From Lindgomyces ingoldianus (lineage: Eukaryota > Ascomycota > Dothideomycetes > Pleosporales > Lindgomycetaceae), in NCBI RefSeq assembly GCF_010093535.1, contig NW_022985204.1, forward strand, positions 532,351 through 581,428: a stretch of DNA of 49,078 nt. Reading direction: 5' to 3'. Both the position numbers and the translations under genes were made by a program. Below the pieces are notes generated by a model. It was not told where the DNA came from and made no database searches. It was given only the letters and a program-made list of their open reading frames with translations. Shown in pieces: positions 22,301-35,500 of this stretch (its first letter is position 1; each line of letters opens with the position of its first letter).

Positions 22301-25300
22301 TATGTCCTTCGTGGAAGCCGCTTCCATACCGGTCATTTTCAGCACAGCATATTACGGCCTCATTGATATTGCTCGCCTCCAGCCTGGTCAGTCAGTTCTT
22401 ATCCACTCGGCCTCTGGCGGTGTTGGCCAGGCTGCGATCAAAATTGCGCAGCACGTTGGAGCTGAGATTTATGCGACAGTGAGCACTGACGCAAAGCGTC
22501 AGCTTCTACAAAACGACTACTCGATACCAAGCAGCCGCATATTTTCCAGTCGTACGAGGGATTTCAAGAAAGAGATTCTTCACCTGACACAAGGCCGAGG
22601 AGTCGATGTCGTCCTTAACTCATTAGCTGGCGAGGGTCTGCATGCTTCATGGAGTTGCGTGGCGCCGTTTGGAACCTTTGTCGAAATTGGCAAATCCGAT
22701 ATCTTTAAGAAAAGCCGTCTAAGGATGGATGTTTTTGACAAAAATGTGACCTTTGCGTCTGTTGATCTTACGCTTATGAGTGAGCTCCGGCCACTTACCA
22801 TCCAAAATTTACTGAAAAATGTTTTCAGCTTGTTCGAGAACGGAAGCCTTACAGTCGCAAATCCGATCACCACTTTTGAGATTGGGGAAATTGAACAGGC
22901 CTTCAGGTTTATGCAAAGTGGAAAGCACACTGGTAAAGTCATTTTAGTGGCCGAGAGTGATGCTATTGTCAAAGCCATACCCACGGGACTGCCATCTCTG
23001 GAACTCAGCCGCGAAGGTACTTACGTCGTAGCTGGTGGATTAGGGGACCTAGGAAGACACGCCGCCCGCTTTCTAGCGAAACATGGAGCCAGAAATGTCT
23101 TGCTCCTTTCGCGCAGGAAGCTGAAAATGTCAGAAGAAGAGGCCTTTGTTTCTGAAATCCAGTCATATGGATCGAAAGTCCACCTTGCTCAGTGCGATAT
23201 TACCAACTTAAACATGGTGATGGAAACCGTTGAATTGGCTCGGAGGACAATGCCACCAATACGGGGAGTCATTCAAGCCGCAATGGTGCTACAGGTAAGC
23301 CTCTTGGAACCTTAGACTGGGGATAAACTAACACTTACTGCCAGGATCGTTTGATAGGCGAAATGACAGGCGAAGATTTCAAGGCTGCCTTGCTACCCAA
23401 AGTCGACGGAACCTGGAACCTCTATGATGCAATTTCAGGCTCTGGACTGGACTTCTTCGTAATGCTTTCCTCGTTGACCGGTATAATTTGCATGAAAGGG
23501 CAGGCAAATTATGCGGCCGGAAATGCTTTCCAAGACCACCTGGCTAGCTTTCCTCCTGACCCTCATACGCATTTTGTGTCCTTGAATCTGGGTATGATTG
23601 AGGATTCGGATGTAATTGCTAAACATCCGGAGCGAGTTACAGGATTGATCAGGGCCGGTTGCATTCCACTTAAAATGTCCCACTTTCTCTCGCTTCTTAA
23701 TTATGCTCTTAGTCCTCAAGCACGGCTAGACCAGGTGAAAGAGATTGTCATTGGTGTTGATCGAGAATCCCTCAAAGAACAGGACCAGCAAGTTATTTTG
23801 CGTAATCCCATGTTCAGTCCGATGCCGCATTTCTCCAAAAACCAACAGCAGACCGAAGGCTCAAGGGCGACAAAAAGCATAGAACAACTCATTGCAGAGG
23901 CAAGTACTGAAGGAAAGGCTCTGGAAGTCATACTGTCAGGCATGACTGGAAAGATCGCAGCGCTCATGGCAATGGAGCCGACCGATATCTATCTTAACCG
24001 GCCTATTGTAGATCTCGGTATGGATTCTCTCATCGCCATTGAATTGAAGAACTGGATCCGTGGTACATTACAAGTCACCATACAGACAAGCGAGATTCTT
24101 GATATGCCAAGCCTATCTGCTCTAGCACATCACATTTTAGAAAGATCAAATTTAGTCCCCGATGAGCTACGCAGCTCAGGTTCCGACGACCAGGGCAACG
24201 GCATTAGGGATGCCACCATAGCTGGAAAAAACTTGGAGAGGTCCGCAGCTCTAGTACTTCCTCAACTTCCTCTGCCCGAGTTGGAGTCATCTCTAAATTT
24301 GTATGTAGAAGCAGTCGAGAGCTTCTGTGACGAGAAACAATTGCAAAAGACAAAGAAGTTGGTGTCAGAATTTCTAGATCCCAATAGTCCGGGTATGAAG
24401 CTACAGCAACGGCTTATCGAGCGCGTAAATGATCCAGAGATTGACGCCTGGCAATTTGAGCTTTACACAGACCATGTCTATCTGCGGTGCCGAGCCCCAG
24501 TCAATCCGTTCCAGCACTTTGGGGCTGGATTTGACTGCGATGTCGAGGGGGTCAACCGCCAGGCGAAACAGGCCGCCATGGTTTCTGCGGCTGCTTTTGA
24601 ATTCAAGATGCGTCTTGAATCCGGAGATATATCATCTGATGTTTTGAATGAGCAGCCACTGTGCATGAGCTCATTGGACTGGATCTTCAATACCACACGG
24701 GAGCCGCATGAAGAGAAGGACGTGATGCGAAAGTTTCCGTGCAATGACCATGCGATTGTGTTGAGGCGAGGTTGGATTTTCCAGATTTCCCTCATTGAAA
24801 ACGGGAGCCCCGTATCATGGGAGCAGCTGGAGGAGATATATTCCTCCATAATAGATGAATCTTCGGACACGAATCCCTCTCTCGCGTCTTTGACCGCCGA
24901 TGATAGAGACAGCTGGGCAAGGGTACGTTACAAGTGTATATGACCCTGCTGACACTTTGGCTAAGCAAAGAAAATAGAATCGAGAACTCTTAAGAGGAGC
25001 AAGCGCAGCAAACCGAGATGTCCTTGACACTATTGAGGCATGTGCGTTTGCTGTGTGTCTAGACGACGATGCACCAGAGGGTGCCTCAGAGCGCTGGAGA
25101 CAGTTCCTATTGAGTAGTACCACGAACCGATGGTCCGACAAGTCTCTACAATTCGTGATATGCGAAAATGGTGTATCAGGTATTGTCGCTGAGCATTCCA
25201 TCATTGACGGAGGCACTCTACAACAACTTAACGAGCATATCTGTAAGCGACTGGCCGAAAACTGTTCTGGGACAGCCTTGACGAACAGTTCTCTGTTGAC

Positions 25301-25985
25301 TAATGGTCATGAATTTATAAATGGCCATACACCCGTTGCATATCGGCGTCTCCATTTTGATTTGGCGGATAAATTTATAGCCGAGGCTTCCCGCATTCAG
25401 CAGAGGTTCAAAATCATCACCGCCCCGCTGGCCTGTGAAGTTGGGAACTACCGGCTCCGAAAGATGGGAGCCGCCCTGTTTCGAGGTTATGGCTGTGCCC
25501 CTCGCGCAGGCTGTCAAATTTTGATCCAGCTTGCGGCACGCATTTACTTTGGCCAGCAAGTGCCTTCATGGGAGACGGTCTCGATGCGATCATTTCGACG
25601 TGGTCGCGTTGACATCGTGCAGACTGTATTGCCTATAGTCTTTCGCTTCTGTACTGCAGCGCTGAAGGACAGAGTCAATGATCAGAGTCTTCTGACTGAA
25701 ATGCGATCGCTGTTCCTGGCTGCGGCGCAAGCACACACTGTCAATGTGACAAGGGCGAGTCGGGGCTTTGGTTTCGCGGGACACTTGTACGCTCTGCAAG
25801 AAATGAGGAAGGGCGAAGAGCCGGCACTGGAGCTATTCATCGATCCTACGTATCAACGCACACGACCGGCGAAGCTTATGACGGATTGCACCGATTGGAC
25901 CAATGGGCTTTTCCAAGAAGGAGGGTGGGTCATGCCAGATCCAGAGCATGTGTGGATCCATTATGAAGTTTTAGATGAAGAGTGA
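16361..25985 (+). CDS. Highly reducing polyketide synthase with C-terminal carnitine-acyltransferase-like release domain (KS-AT-DH-MT-ER-KR-ACP-cAT)
   Basis: Five exons (16361-17028, 17085-17613, 17664-23294, 23345-24922, 24978-25985) join in frame to 3137 residues; introns are 50-56 bp, GT-AG. KS: Cys180 (DTGCSGS), His316 (EAHGTGT), His356 (NIGHLE). AT: Ser651 in GHSSGE, His761 in AYHSFHM. DH: His979 in DHIVDNITVFP and Asp1180 in HPSTLDTVFQ. C-methyltransferase: intact SAM loop LEVGAGTGGTT near 1450. ER: HSASGGVGQAAI near 1980-1990. KR: GGLGDLGR near 2190, with Ser2319 and Tyr2332. ACP: Ser2504 in DLGMDSL. From about 2578 the protein becomes a choline/carnitine acyltransferase fold with catalytic His2875 (AEHSIIDGG), ETVSMRSFRRGRVD, and the terminal EGGWVMPDPEHVW. 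All domains look active, so a methylated, largely reduced chain is expected, passed from the ACP to an acceptor by the cAT, as described for Tv6-931 of Trichoderma virens. The start was chosen as the first Met before PIAIIGMGCRLPGG; Met362 or Met363 equivalents are the adjacent in-frame ATGs. Confidence 0.95.
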
Positions 25986-26380
25986 GCATCGTCGGTTCCT
26001 TTCTACTTGGTATCTTTTAAATATCATCAAAAGTTCATTGCTGACATATAATTACATTAGGTGTAAATTCTTCATTAAGGCGCCAACCCATGGCGTCGAA
26101 TCGTTCTATCAGGCGCTCCAAAAAGCGAGGGAGATTATTGCAAGCATACTGAGAAACTCTTAAGTAGGATGTTAGGTTATGGTAGACCCTTCAGTTGTTG
26201 GCATCGTAGGTCGAAAGAGCTGCATAGGAAGGCAGGCGTGGTTTCTAAAATTGTGCAGAGAGGATTTCTGGCAGCTTGTCCAACAGTCCGTACTACGATT
26301 GGTACGTTTCAGTTCTCTATGGCCATGCAAGCCGCATAGCTGTAGAGGATTTTCAATTAGTCCTTACAGTTAATAAGGCT
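25986..26380. other. Downstream of the PKS, no gene seen
   Basis: About 400 bp of normal to slightly AT-rich sequence holding the presumed PKS 3' UTR and terminator. Short open frames here have no features. AT-rich repeat DNA starts right after. Confidence 0.4.
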
Positions 26381-28387
26381 ATAGATTTTAACTGTAGTAC
26401 AATTAAGATAGGCTTTTTAGAGTAGCAATTGTCTACTAGGAGGAGTGCAGCGTGTGTGCATTTAGATGATGTTCTATAACACTGTTAGACGTGTTTCTAT
26501 AGTACACAATACAGAGAATTCTGTATTACCCTTATTAATAAAGGTATGTTAAACTGCCTAGTGTTTTATCTAAATAATTATTATTATTTTATCTTTATTA
26601 ATTTTTTATTACTAAAAGTACATTAAACTTTCTCTAAACTAGCCTTTATTGCTTAGAGAAGTTAACATTTTTATTATTAACGTATTTTACAAGCAAGCAG
26701 TCTACACAAGCAAATAGTCTACTCTAACAACATTTTTGTACTTAAATTACGTTTTACTCTACAACATCTATATAAATTTATAAAATAAGAAGAAAAAATC
26801 TAATCTATAATATCTACTTTATAAATAGTATAAGTTTTAACATAGTAACTTTACTAGTAGTAGTAGCTATAGTGTTGTTAACTTTATAGTATAGTAGATA
26901 ATTCTATACTATTGTAGCTAAATTTTTATATTTTACTTATTATTTAATAGTAAACTTAAATCTACTTTATTTATAACTAGAAACCTTTTTTATTTTAAAT
27001 TTAACATTTCTTTATACTTTATAGTGTAATATAGCTTTATTTACTTTTTAAAATGTTATAACTTACTTTTATAAAAAAGGTTACTAAATATATTTAATAA
27101 CTATAGCCTACTTATAATTATCTAGTTAGATTAAATCTTAGTTACAACACTTTTTACATGCTGTAATAACTATATAAGAAAATAAAACACTAGTTTAAAC
27201 TATTTTTTATTAATGTTATAAATCTTATTTTTATAAATCTTACACTTAGTAATAGTGTTACTTATAACTATAAGCTACTTTTATAGTTATATTTATAGAA
27301 AAGGTGTTTTAAGCTTTATAGCATACTTAATAAAGTTTATAGTTTAGTTTACACTTACGTAGTTTAATATAAATTAGACTAGATGTGACGGCGCGTACCG
27401 CGTCACATGCTCTACAGCTTCAGCTCCCTCGCTTACGCAACAAGTAGCGTCTTGGCAGGGGGCACACATGTATATTTAAACTCACAGAGCAGCTCCTCTG
27501 CTCCTTAGTTTAATCTAGTTAGGTTACACCACCTCTTGCTTGTAGCTTAAGCATGCTAATTATAACATTAGATTAAACTTCTTAGGTAACATAAAAGCTT
27601 AAGTACATATGCACATACACACGCCTAAGTTTTTTTTAAGACACGCCTCTACACACACTTATAATTCTAGGTTAATAGATGCTAACATACTTTATTATAT
27701 TAATAGTAGAGACAGAGCGCAACTTTTATACACACGCACATAATTCTAGGTTCTGCTAGAGATAGGTTAGCTTAGTTATTACACTCTAGCTTTTACTTTA
27801 CATATATATAATTAGCTTTTTACTTTTTTTACTTTTTTTACTTTTTTTACATAATAAACAACCTAATACAGCAGCTTTAGGCTAAGATATAGGCCTTATA
27901 AGCTAATTTTTAGTAGGGAGTTTAAAGCTTACATGCTAAAAACTAAGCACTATAAGCTACACTTACTATTATTACTAATACTACCTTTTTTTTTATCTAA
28001 AGCTAGTTTTTCTTACACTAACTAAATTTAATAGTAAGCTATATAAATTTAAAACCTAGCTACTAACTATTAAAGCTAAGATAGTAGTAGATAGTAATAT
28101 AATTAAAAATAATATAGCTTAATTTTACTTTATATAAAACAACTTAAAGCTTACAGTATACACTACTATACTACTACTGCTATTAGATGCTAAAAAATAA
28201 TTTTATAGTAGCTATAATAAGTATATACTAATCTTAATAAAATTTATAAGGCCTAGTAGGCTTTACATAAGCTATAGTAAAATAAAAGTAAGCTTTTACT
28301 AGTTTATATTACCTAATTTAAGCAGATCTTATGTAGGGCTAAAAGTAGAAATTAGCTTACTACTATTAAAATTATAACATTTTACTA
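26381..28387. repeat. RIP-degraded repeat DNA with an LTR-like GC-rich island
   Basis: Stop-dense AT-rich sequence. At about 27386-27560 a GC-richer patch begins tgtgacggcgcgtaccgcg followed by tcacatg, a palindromic TG start typical of fungal LTRs, but I found no matching end or target duplication. At 26672 acgtattttacaagcaagc follows TA and resembles the ends of the TIR elements described for 28388 and 28711, so a further degraded copy may start there. At 27817-27851 is a tandem of ttttttac. Confidence 0.55.
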
Positions 28388-30940
28388 ACGTACTTTACAG
28401 GCAAGTTGCTTACACACTTAAGTTACTTACTTTTACTAAGACTTTACTAAACTACTTTTTTTATACTAATGCATTTCTAACAACACTACTTAGATGTGCT
28501 AAAAGAATATTAGATATAGCTTACACTTTAAGCTTTTAAATAAAATATAAAACTTTTAAAAAAACATGCTACAGCTATATATAAAGTTTTTTAAAAAATA
28601 ATAAATAACTATAGCACTAGATAACTTTTATAAGCTAATTCTATAGCTAACTTATAAAAGCTAAGTAATAATAAAAAGTAAGTAATTATTAAAACTATAC
28701 TTAAGCTATAACGTACCTAACAGGTTGGCCGGCCACACAGGTTAGCCGGCCACTTTTGCTAAGCCCCTACTAAAACCACCCTATTCTAGCGCAAAACAGC
28801 CTACTTTAGCCTTATATAAAGTAATATAACATAAGATATTATTTAGAGTCTACTTCTACTACTTTCTTATATATATATAAGTTATGCCTAGTCTAATTAC
28901 ACTGCCTATATTACCTTTAACTTAGCTTACCTTCTTTAGCGCGTACTTGCGTCTTTAGCTTTTTCCTATTACTACGCGCTCTAAACTTCTTTAAAGTAGT
29001 TAGATAAGCTTTATTCTTAACTATTAAAGTCTTTTTTACTTAAATTTACTTTTTTATGTAATTTATATTACATAGTAGCCTTATTTACTGCTTAAAGCTT
29101 TATAATCTTTTTTTATACTAACACTAGCTTATGCGTAATAATTACTACCCTTTTTAAAACTTTTTTAAAAGCCTTTACTATAGATGTTAGTAAGCTATTT
29201 ATATACTTTTAAATTTTTACTTTTATAAGCATTAATTATAAGTTAAATTTAAAAGTATTACTTAAAGTTTACAACTACTAAAGCTTATTATTAATAAGTA
29301 GTAGTAGTAATAAACTATGTAACTAAATATTAAAAGCTATTTTAACTTATTTTAAGTTAAATAAAACTAAACTAGTGCTTTAAAACTTTTTTTAAATATT
29401 ACTAAAAGTAATTACTATATTATAAGTGTGTATAAAGCATAGTAAGAACTTAAGTTTTATAATATAAGTAATTTAGTTATATATAAGATATTTAGCTTAG
29501 CGCTTATACACCTTTTTTAAAAAGGCAAAATAACTTACATTAAAAGGCTATAAAAAGTGTAATAAGTATAAAGGCATATAAATAGTAATAATTTTATTTT
29601 TTTTATAGTACTACTAAAAATTAAGTAAGTTATAGCTTTTATAGCTATTAATAATAAAAAGCTAATAAGCGCCTATAACTTTTTTTTATATACTTATTAA
29701 AGTGCTTTAACTACTATAGCCTAAGCTTATTTATTATCTAGCTGTTTTTAAAAACTATAATAACCTAGTTTTAAAGTAAATTCTTTTTCTTATACTAAGT
29801 AAAAAAGTAATAGTAGCTTTTAAAAATAATAAAAAGTAAAATAGCCTACTTTATTATATTAATGCTTTAAATAACTGTTATCTACTTTTTATTACTTTAC
29901 TATATTACCTTTAGCTGTTTTTATCTTTTTAAAGCTATAATAACTACTTTAGTTAATATCTAGCTTATTATAAAGCCTAACTTATTAAAGTTATATGTGT
30001 TTTTATTCTAGATACTATACTTAGCTTTTATGTTAGCTACTAGGTAAAACTAGCTTTAAATAACCTTAAGATTTTTATAAAGTGCTTTTTTATAATTATA
30101 CTTATAATTAAACTTTATTATAAACTTAGAGTAGTGCTTAACTTATATACTAGGCTAGTTTAAGCTAACCTAGCCTAGATTACGCTTTATGTGTAAGGAA
30201 TTAGCTATATTAGCTATAGCTATAAGCCTAAAGAAAAATCTGTATATAATAAGCTTAAGTATATACTTAATAACTACTTTTTTTTAAGCTTAGTTAAATT
30301 TTTTAATTTAAGCTAGCATTTTACTTATAAAGGCTGTCTAGCGTGTTAATTACTTAGTGTTATGTAAAAGATATTATAAATAGCTGCAGCATATTATAAA
30401 AAGAGTTTTAAGTTTTATTTAAAAGCTTAAAAAGTAAGCTATATTTAATATTTTTTAAAAAATTTAATTTAGTGTTGTTGTTAAGGCATTATGTAGATAG
30501 GTAGAGTGTAGTAGAGGCTTAGCAAAAGTAGCTAGCTAACCTATGTAGCCGGCCAACCTGTTAGGTACGTTATATATAAAAATTTTCTTTTTAAATAGCA
30601 TTTATAGCTAATATAGCTAATTTTTTACGCGCTAAGTATAATCTAGGCTATATTAGTATAAATTAGCCTAGTATGTTTAAAAAGTGTTATTTAAACCTTA
30701 AAGTAATGTTTAAGTATAGTATAACTAGTTATAAAAAAGCTTTTTATAAATGTCTTAAAGTAATTTAAAGTAAGTTTAGCCTTATAAAGAATATTAAAGC
30801 TAAGTATAGTATCTAAAATAATAACATATATAACTTTAGTAAAATAGGCTTTATTATAGACTAAATATTTATTAACTATACTTACACTTAAAACTTTACT
30901 TTAAGCTTTAAATAACACTTTATAAATATGCTAGTATTAA
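28388..30940. mobile_element. TIR element C2, truncated on the right and split by element A
   Basis: It starts acgtactttacaggcaag after TA (28386-28387) and follows C1 closely: 28388-28710 matches the left part of C1 and 30571-30933 resumes in its middle (about 7470-7830). From about 30935 it no longer matches C1, so the right end is lost. Together with the uninterrupted C1 copy it gives the exact empty site of element A. Confidence 0.75.
28711..30570 (-). mobile_element. TIR DNA transposon A, 1.86 kb, TA duplication, RIP-inactivated
   Basis: The inverted ends start acgtacctaacaggttggc and contain a GGCCGGCC core, present twice in each end (17-bp spacing). TA flanks both ends (28709-28710, 30571-30572). 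The empty site is seen in C1 at about 7470-7490, where ttaagctatatatataaa is continuous. A second copy, inverted and carrying a solo LTR, is at 41695-43780; minus that insert it is also about 1.86 kb. That length could once have encoded a Fot1/Pogo-type transposase (inference from size and TA), but only stop-riddled sequence remains. Coding strand is a guess from short read-through in the minus frames. Confidence 0.82.
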
Positions 30941-31083
30941 AAAGTAAATATCTATATTTTATATTATTAATATCTATTTTATTTAAATATAAAGCTTTTT
31001 AAGTAAAAAATTTATATATTATATAAAAAATTTTCACTATATTTTAGCTTAATATATATATAATTCCTTATATTTAAAATTTC
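30941..31083. other. AT-rich junction, no gene seen
   Basis: Short AT-rich stretch between the broken end of C2 and normal-GC DNA. Nothing recognisable. Confidence 0.3.
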
Positions 31084-32574
31084 ATGCTTATAGCTGTAGT
31101 AGTTATGAAAATGAGGGGAGTAGTTGTGTGTGGTGGGGTGTGCGTCAGGTGGGGCCGAGCGTCAGCTGATAAAATACGGTATTGCATGAATTTGCGCGCG
31201 ACAGCAGGCACAAGGCACAAGGCTGATCATAACTTGCTAGCATCAACGTGGAGTTCTAGGAGTCAGATAAGACCCTTATGCAAGAAGTTAGAGTGGTAAG
31301 CGCATAGCGGTGGTGCTGTGGGGAAGAAAGTCTGATACACTATAGGACGAGGCTCTTTGTGAATCAAGTCTAAAGGCGACAATGCGAATGTAATTTAGAA
31401 ATAGGAAGTATCCTAAATATTCAAAATTAGCTATAGTTATTCCACAACTTTTAAAGAACCATGGCATAGTTTAATGTGCGCGCAGAGTTATGGTTGCTTG
31501 AAGTCGAAGTACACTTGTATTTTCCGGCACGGTGGATTTTCCGCCCTGCAGGGGGGTGGGGGGCATGTGAAGATCCTCCTGGAACTGGATTATTTGTTGC
31601 TAAAGGAGGGGCAACTACGGGTTTATATAGTACTAATAGTACTAGATGAACCCGTCATGTGACTTAAGGCCAGCAATAGCTCTGGGCCGCAGCCTGTGAG
31701 GTAGCTAGGCAGCAGTGGGTCAAAGGAGTGTAGGTGACTAGAGTATGGAGAGCTCCGTTACTGTAAACAGGACTTTATAGGCATTCTATGCTTTGCGTTG
31801 TTATAGTATTTTATGTTGTTGTTGTGGAGGCGTTTTAGTAGGGATGCTGCGGCGCTCGCTTGGGTGCGCCGCTCGCATATGAAATACGTCAAGTCTCAAG
31901 AACTTTGAAGGTTAAAAGCGCAGTTTACTAAAATCATACATTTCCCAAAGCTGTGCAATACGCAGTAAAACACCGAATGCCTTACACCTCGCTTATAAAA
32001 GACGTTAACTATTGAAAATCTAAGTTATATATCTACCTTTCTTCTAGCGTATTCTGCTGCTCTTAGCTGTTGTAAATATAGGGGTAGTGTAAGCATGCAG
32101 CTATATAAGAGGCTGGAGAAGTAAAGTGTATTGTCTATACTCAGGGGCTCAAGAGAGCTCTGGGGTTACTATATACTGTACGAAAAAGGAGCTAGTCCTA
32201 ATGAGTGAATAGCGCAGTACATGGGTATAGTATCGCGCATAGTATCGCGTGAGACACGTGCGACAGTTTCTGTACTAGAAATGCGACATTAGTAGTATTC
32301 TACAATAGAATCCTATAGCTTGCTGTATTCTGCTATAGGATGCGGCAAGCTGCTGCTTCCTGCTGCGGTTTGGCCAAGGCCTGCACCAAGGCCCGCAGGA
32401 TGGTCGATGATGATGATGTCTTTATTACGCCCAGCTCTAGCCTAGAGGGCACTAGTGTGTTATTACCTAAGCGCTTCCTTAGTAATAGCTTAACTCCTTG
32501 TAGCCCTTACATGCCTTCTGCTCTGCTATCTAGTGTAGTTGTTACATATCCCTCTAATTATAATTTATAGTAAG
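31084..32574. other. Normal-GC segment, no recognised gene
   Basis: About 1.5 kb with ordinary base composition between two RIP-degraded blocks. Open frames of 60-76 codons (31084-31299, 31474-31662, 32340-32570) show no domain, signal peptide or conserved motif known to me. A trinucleotide-like stretch (gatgatgatg) lies at about 32406-32416. It may be unique DNA or remains of a gene too short to tell. Confidence 0.35.
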
Positions 32575-35500
32575 CGTTTTTAAAGTCTTTTTTTTAAGTG
32601 TTTAAAGTTTTTTTATTAGTAAGTAAAGTAGAGCTTACTATTATATAGAGTTAGTATTAAGCGTTTTTTTCTACTATTATTTTTATAGTTCTAGGTTCTT
32701 ATTTTCTTTTTTACTCTAAGTAGCCTATTGCTATTGCGTACCTAACTATTATCTTTACTATATTAATGTTTAGCAACTATTTTACTAAGTCTACTAGTGC
32801 TTTTTTCTTTAAAAAAAAGAAAAAGTTTTTTTTTCTAGTTTTTATTTGCTAAAGTATTTATATTTAAAGTGTATTCTATCTTTAGCATTAAAAAAAAAGT
32901 GCTAAATAGTTTCTTTTACTTAACTATATATACATATGTTTAAGTCTACAGCTTTTATTTAGTTTAAGTATATGTTTAGCTGTGTTATCTTAGTTTATAA
33001 TTATGCTAGTATTTTTACTTTTTACTAAGTTAAAGTGTTATAAAGCTTTTTAGTATATTTTTTTAGTAAAGCTATATCTATTTTACGTAAGTATTTTTTT
33101 ACTTTTATTAGTAAGTTTTTTCTTTGTCTTTAGTTTTTTACTATAGTCTTAGTTACTATTAACTTTACTTAGTAAAAAGGTCTAGTTAGCACACTGCTAT
33201 CTGCTATAGCTTTTCTTACTGCTTTTTTAGCCTTTTTTACTAAATTATTACTTTCTACTAGGTACTATACTATATATATAAAGCACTGCCTTTTTTTTAG
33301 TGCCTAAGTTATATTATAGATTTATTTAATGCTAGCTTAGCTAGACTAATTTTATAGTTAGTGTATTACTTATATAGCTACTTAGCTACTAGTAAGAATA
33401 ATAACCTAGTCTACTGTTTAGCATGTTAGAAGAGAGGTTAGCACTGCTGCTATTACTGCTAGCTCTGCTATATAGAGGTTTTACTCTGTTCTAGGTTTTA
33501 AGGTAAAAAATAAAGTAGTAGCTTAAGTAAGCGCTCCCTTCTACATGTTGTCTATTACCTCTTCTATCTTTACTATACTAAGCTAGATAGATGCGCTTGT
33601 TGTAATTCTAATACTATTATACTAGTTAGCTAGTGTTATAGCCTTTACTTAGTCTAGTTTAATTATTACTAAAATGTAATAGTCTTATAGCTACACACTA
33701 TATAAATTAATTATTTTTATTTAGTTAGTATTAAGCTTTTTTAGCTATTTTATAATTTTTATAGCAGTAATTAAAACTATTAAAAGCTTATAATATAAAA
33801 TTTTAATATAAAGTTTATTTTTAGCAGCATATAAACATTAATCTACATTTTAATAGCCCTTACTATGTAGTGTTTATGCACTGTCTGTAGACTTACTTCT
33901 GCCTCTGCTATAGCTATAGTAACTATTTAGAAGCAGCCTATAACAGCTTAAGCTTTTATTTTTTATATTTTATTTATTACTTTTATTAAAATTATGCTGC
34001 ACATGTGCATCTATACACTTAATGTGTAGTCTACTACTAGTGCTACTGTTAACTTAAAAAGCTGCTAGGCTATAGTAAAGAAGACTATCTATAACTGCCT
34101 TAGCGCTAGGGCTGCCCTTAGGCCCCTTGCTGCTGCTCTTACTATGTGCTACTTATATCTTAGCCCTACATCTATAATAACACCTAAGATTTTAGCTTTT
34201 ATTATTAGTTTAACTAGCTATTTTTTAACACTTACTAGTTTTACACTTATTTTACTTTTATTTTTTATAAAGTGTATTAGAGTAGTTTTATTTTTTTTAA
34301 AAGTTACTTTACTTTTTTTTTTTTACTTTATTACTTTTTTAATAATGTTTTAAAGTTTTACATAATTTTTTTTAGCTAAAAGTTTTATTACTTAAGTGTT
34401 GTAGTTATTTATAAAAGTAAATAAACTACTATAAGCATTAATCTAGTATTAGACTAAATTAGCATTAAAAAAAAAATTAAAGAAAAAAAAGGTCTTTATA
34501 AAAGCCCTGCCTAGGGCAGTAGTTTCTTCTTAAATGTGTAGCTGTTAACTATAATAGTTGCTATATAATTAAAGTAAAAGGCGTCTATCTATTATACTAG
34601 GCCTAGTAGTATCCCTCTAGCACAGAGCCTCTAGGTTAGCCTGTCTTTGTATACTCTATTATATACCCTTTTTATGTTAAAGCTTACTAGACTTAGCACT
34701 TTTCTAAATTTCTATATGTTATAGATATGTTTTTATAATATTAATAGCACTTATTTTACTAATTACTATTTTCTTTTACTAAAGTAGTTTATAAAAAGTA
34801 ACTTATATATTTTTATTATATATAAGATTTTTTTTACTATAATAGCTTTAAAGATCTTACTAAAAGTTAATAGTAAAAAAATAAGTTTTTATAACTTTAC
34901 TACTCTATAGTTGCTTTTTTTTTTTTAGCTTTTTAAGTAAAATAATCTAAGCGTTTCTCTACTGTGCTAGGATAACCCCTTTCTCTAGTAATGTTTAAAA
35001 TAAAAGTAAGATCCTCTCTTTTATAACTAGCTATAGCTGCCTTTATACTATAACTAGGAGCCTATTATTGCCTAGTGCCTTCTATAGCTTAGCTGTAAAC
35101 AGACAGCATTTTATTTTGTCTATAGTTAGGTTAGGCATGCTAACTAGGCTATGTTGCTAGTGTTTACTCTTATTCTTAATAGTGTTTAGAAGTAGTAGAA
35201 AAAATAACTATAGTAACTTATCTACTCTCTTTAGATTATTTTTTATGCTTAATTTATTAGTTTTTTTTAAAAAAAGTATTTTATTAAATGTTGCAGCACT
35301 ATCTAGCTTAAGGTATTTTATAGCTTTCTAAATATTAGCATTATCTACTAAAAAGTCTTTCTAGTAGGTTCTGCGCTGCTGCTGTGTTGCGTTATAAAAT
35401 TTCTTTACTACTACCTTTACCTATTATTTTATCTTTATACTTATCCTTTCTGCCTACTATTCTGCTTTTGCCTTATTTTTTTAGTACATATATACTCTTT

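Noticed and set aside
31735..31790. Match of ggagagctccgttactgtaa with 8985-9005 as a shared repeat
   Set aside because: Only about 20 bp align with confidence; too short to define a repeat or an attachment site.
34144..34353. 69-codon hydrophobic frame in AT-rich DNA
   Set aside because: Phe/Leu/Ile-rich translation is what poly-T/AT sequence gives by chance; it lies in the degraded LINE.
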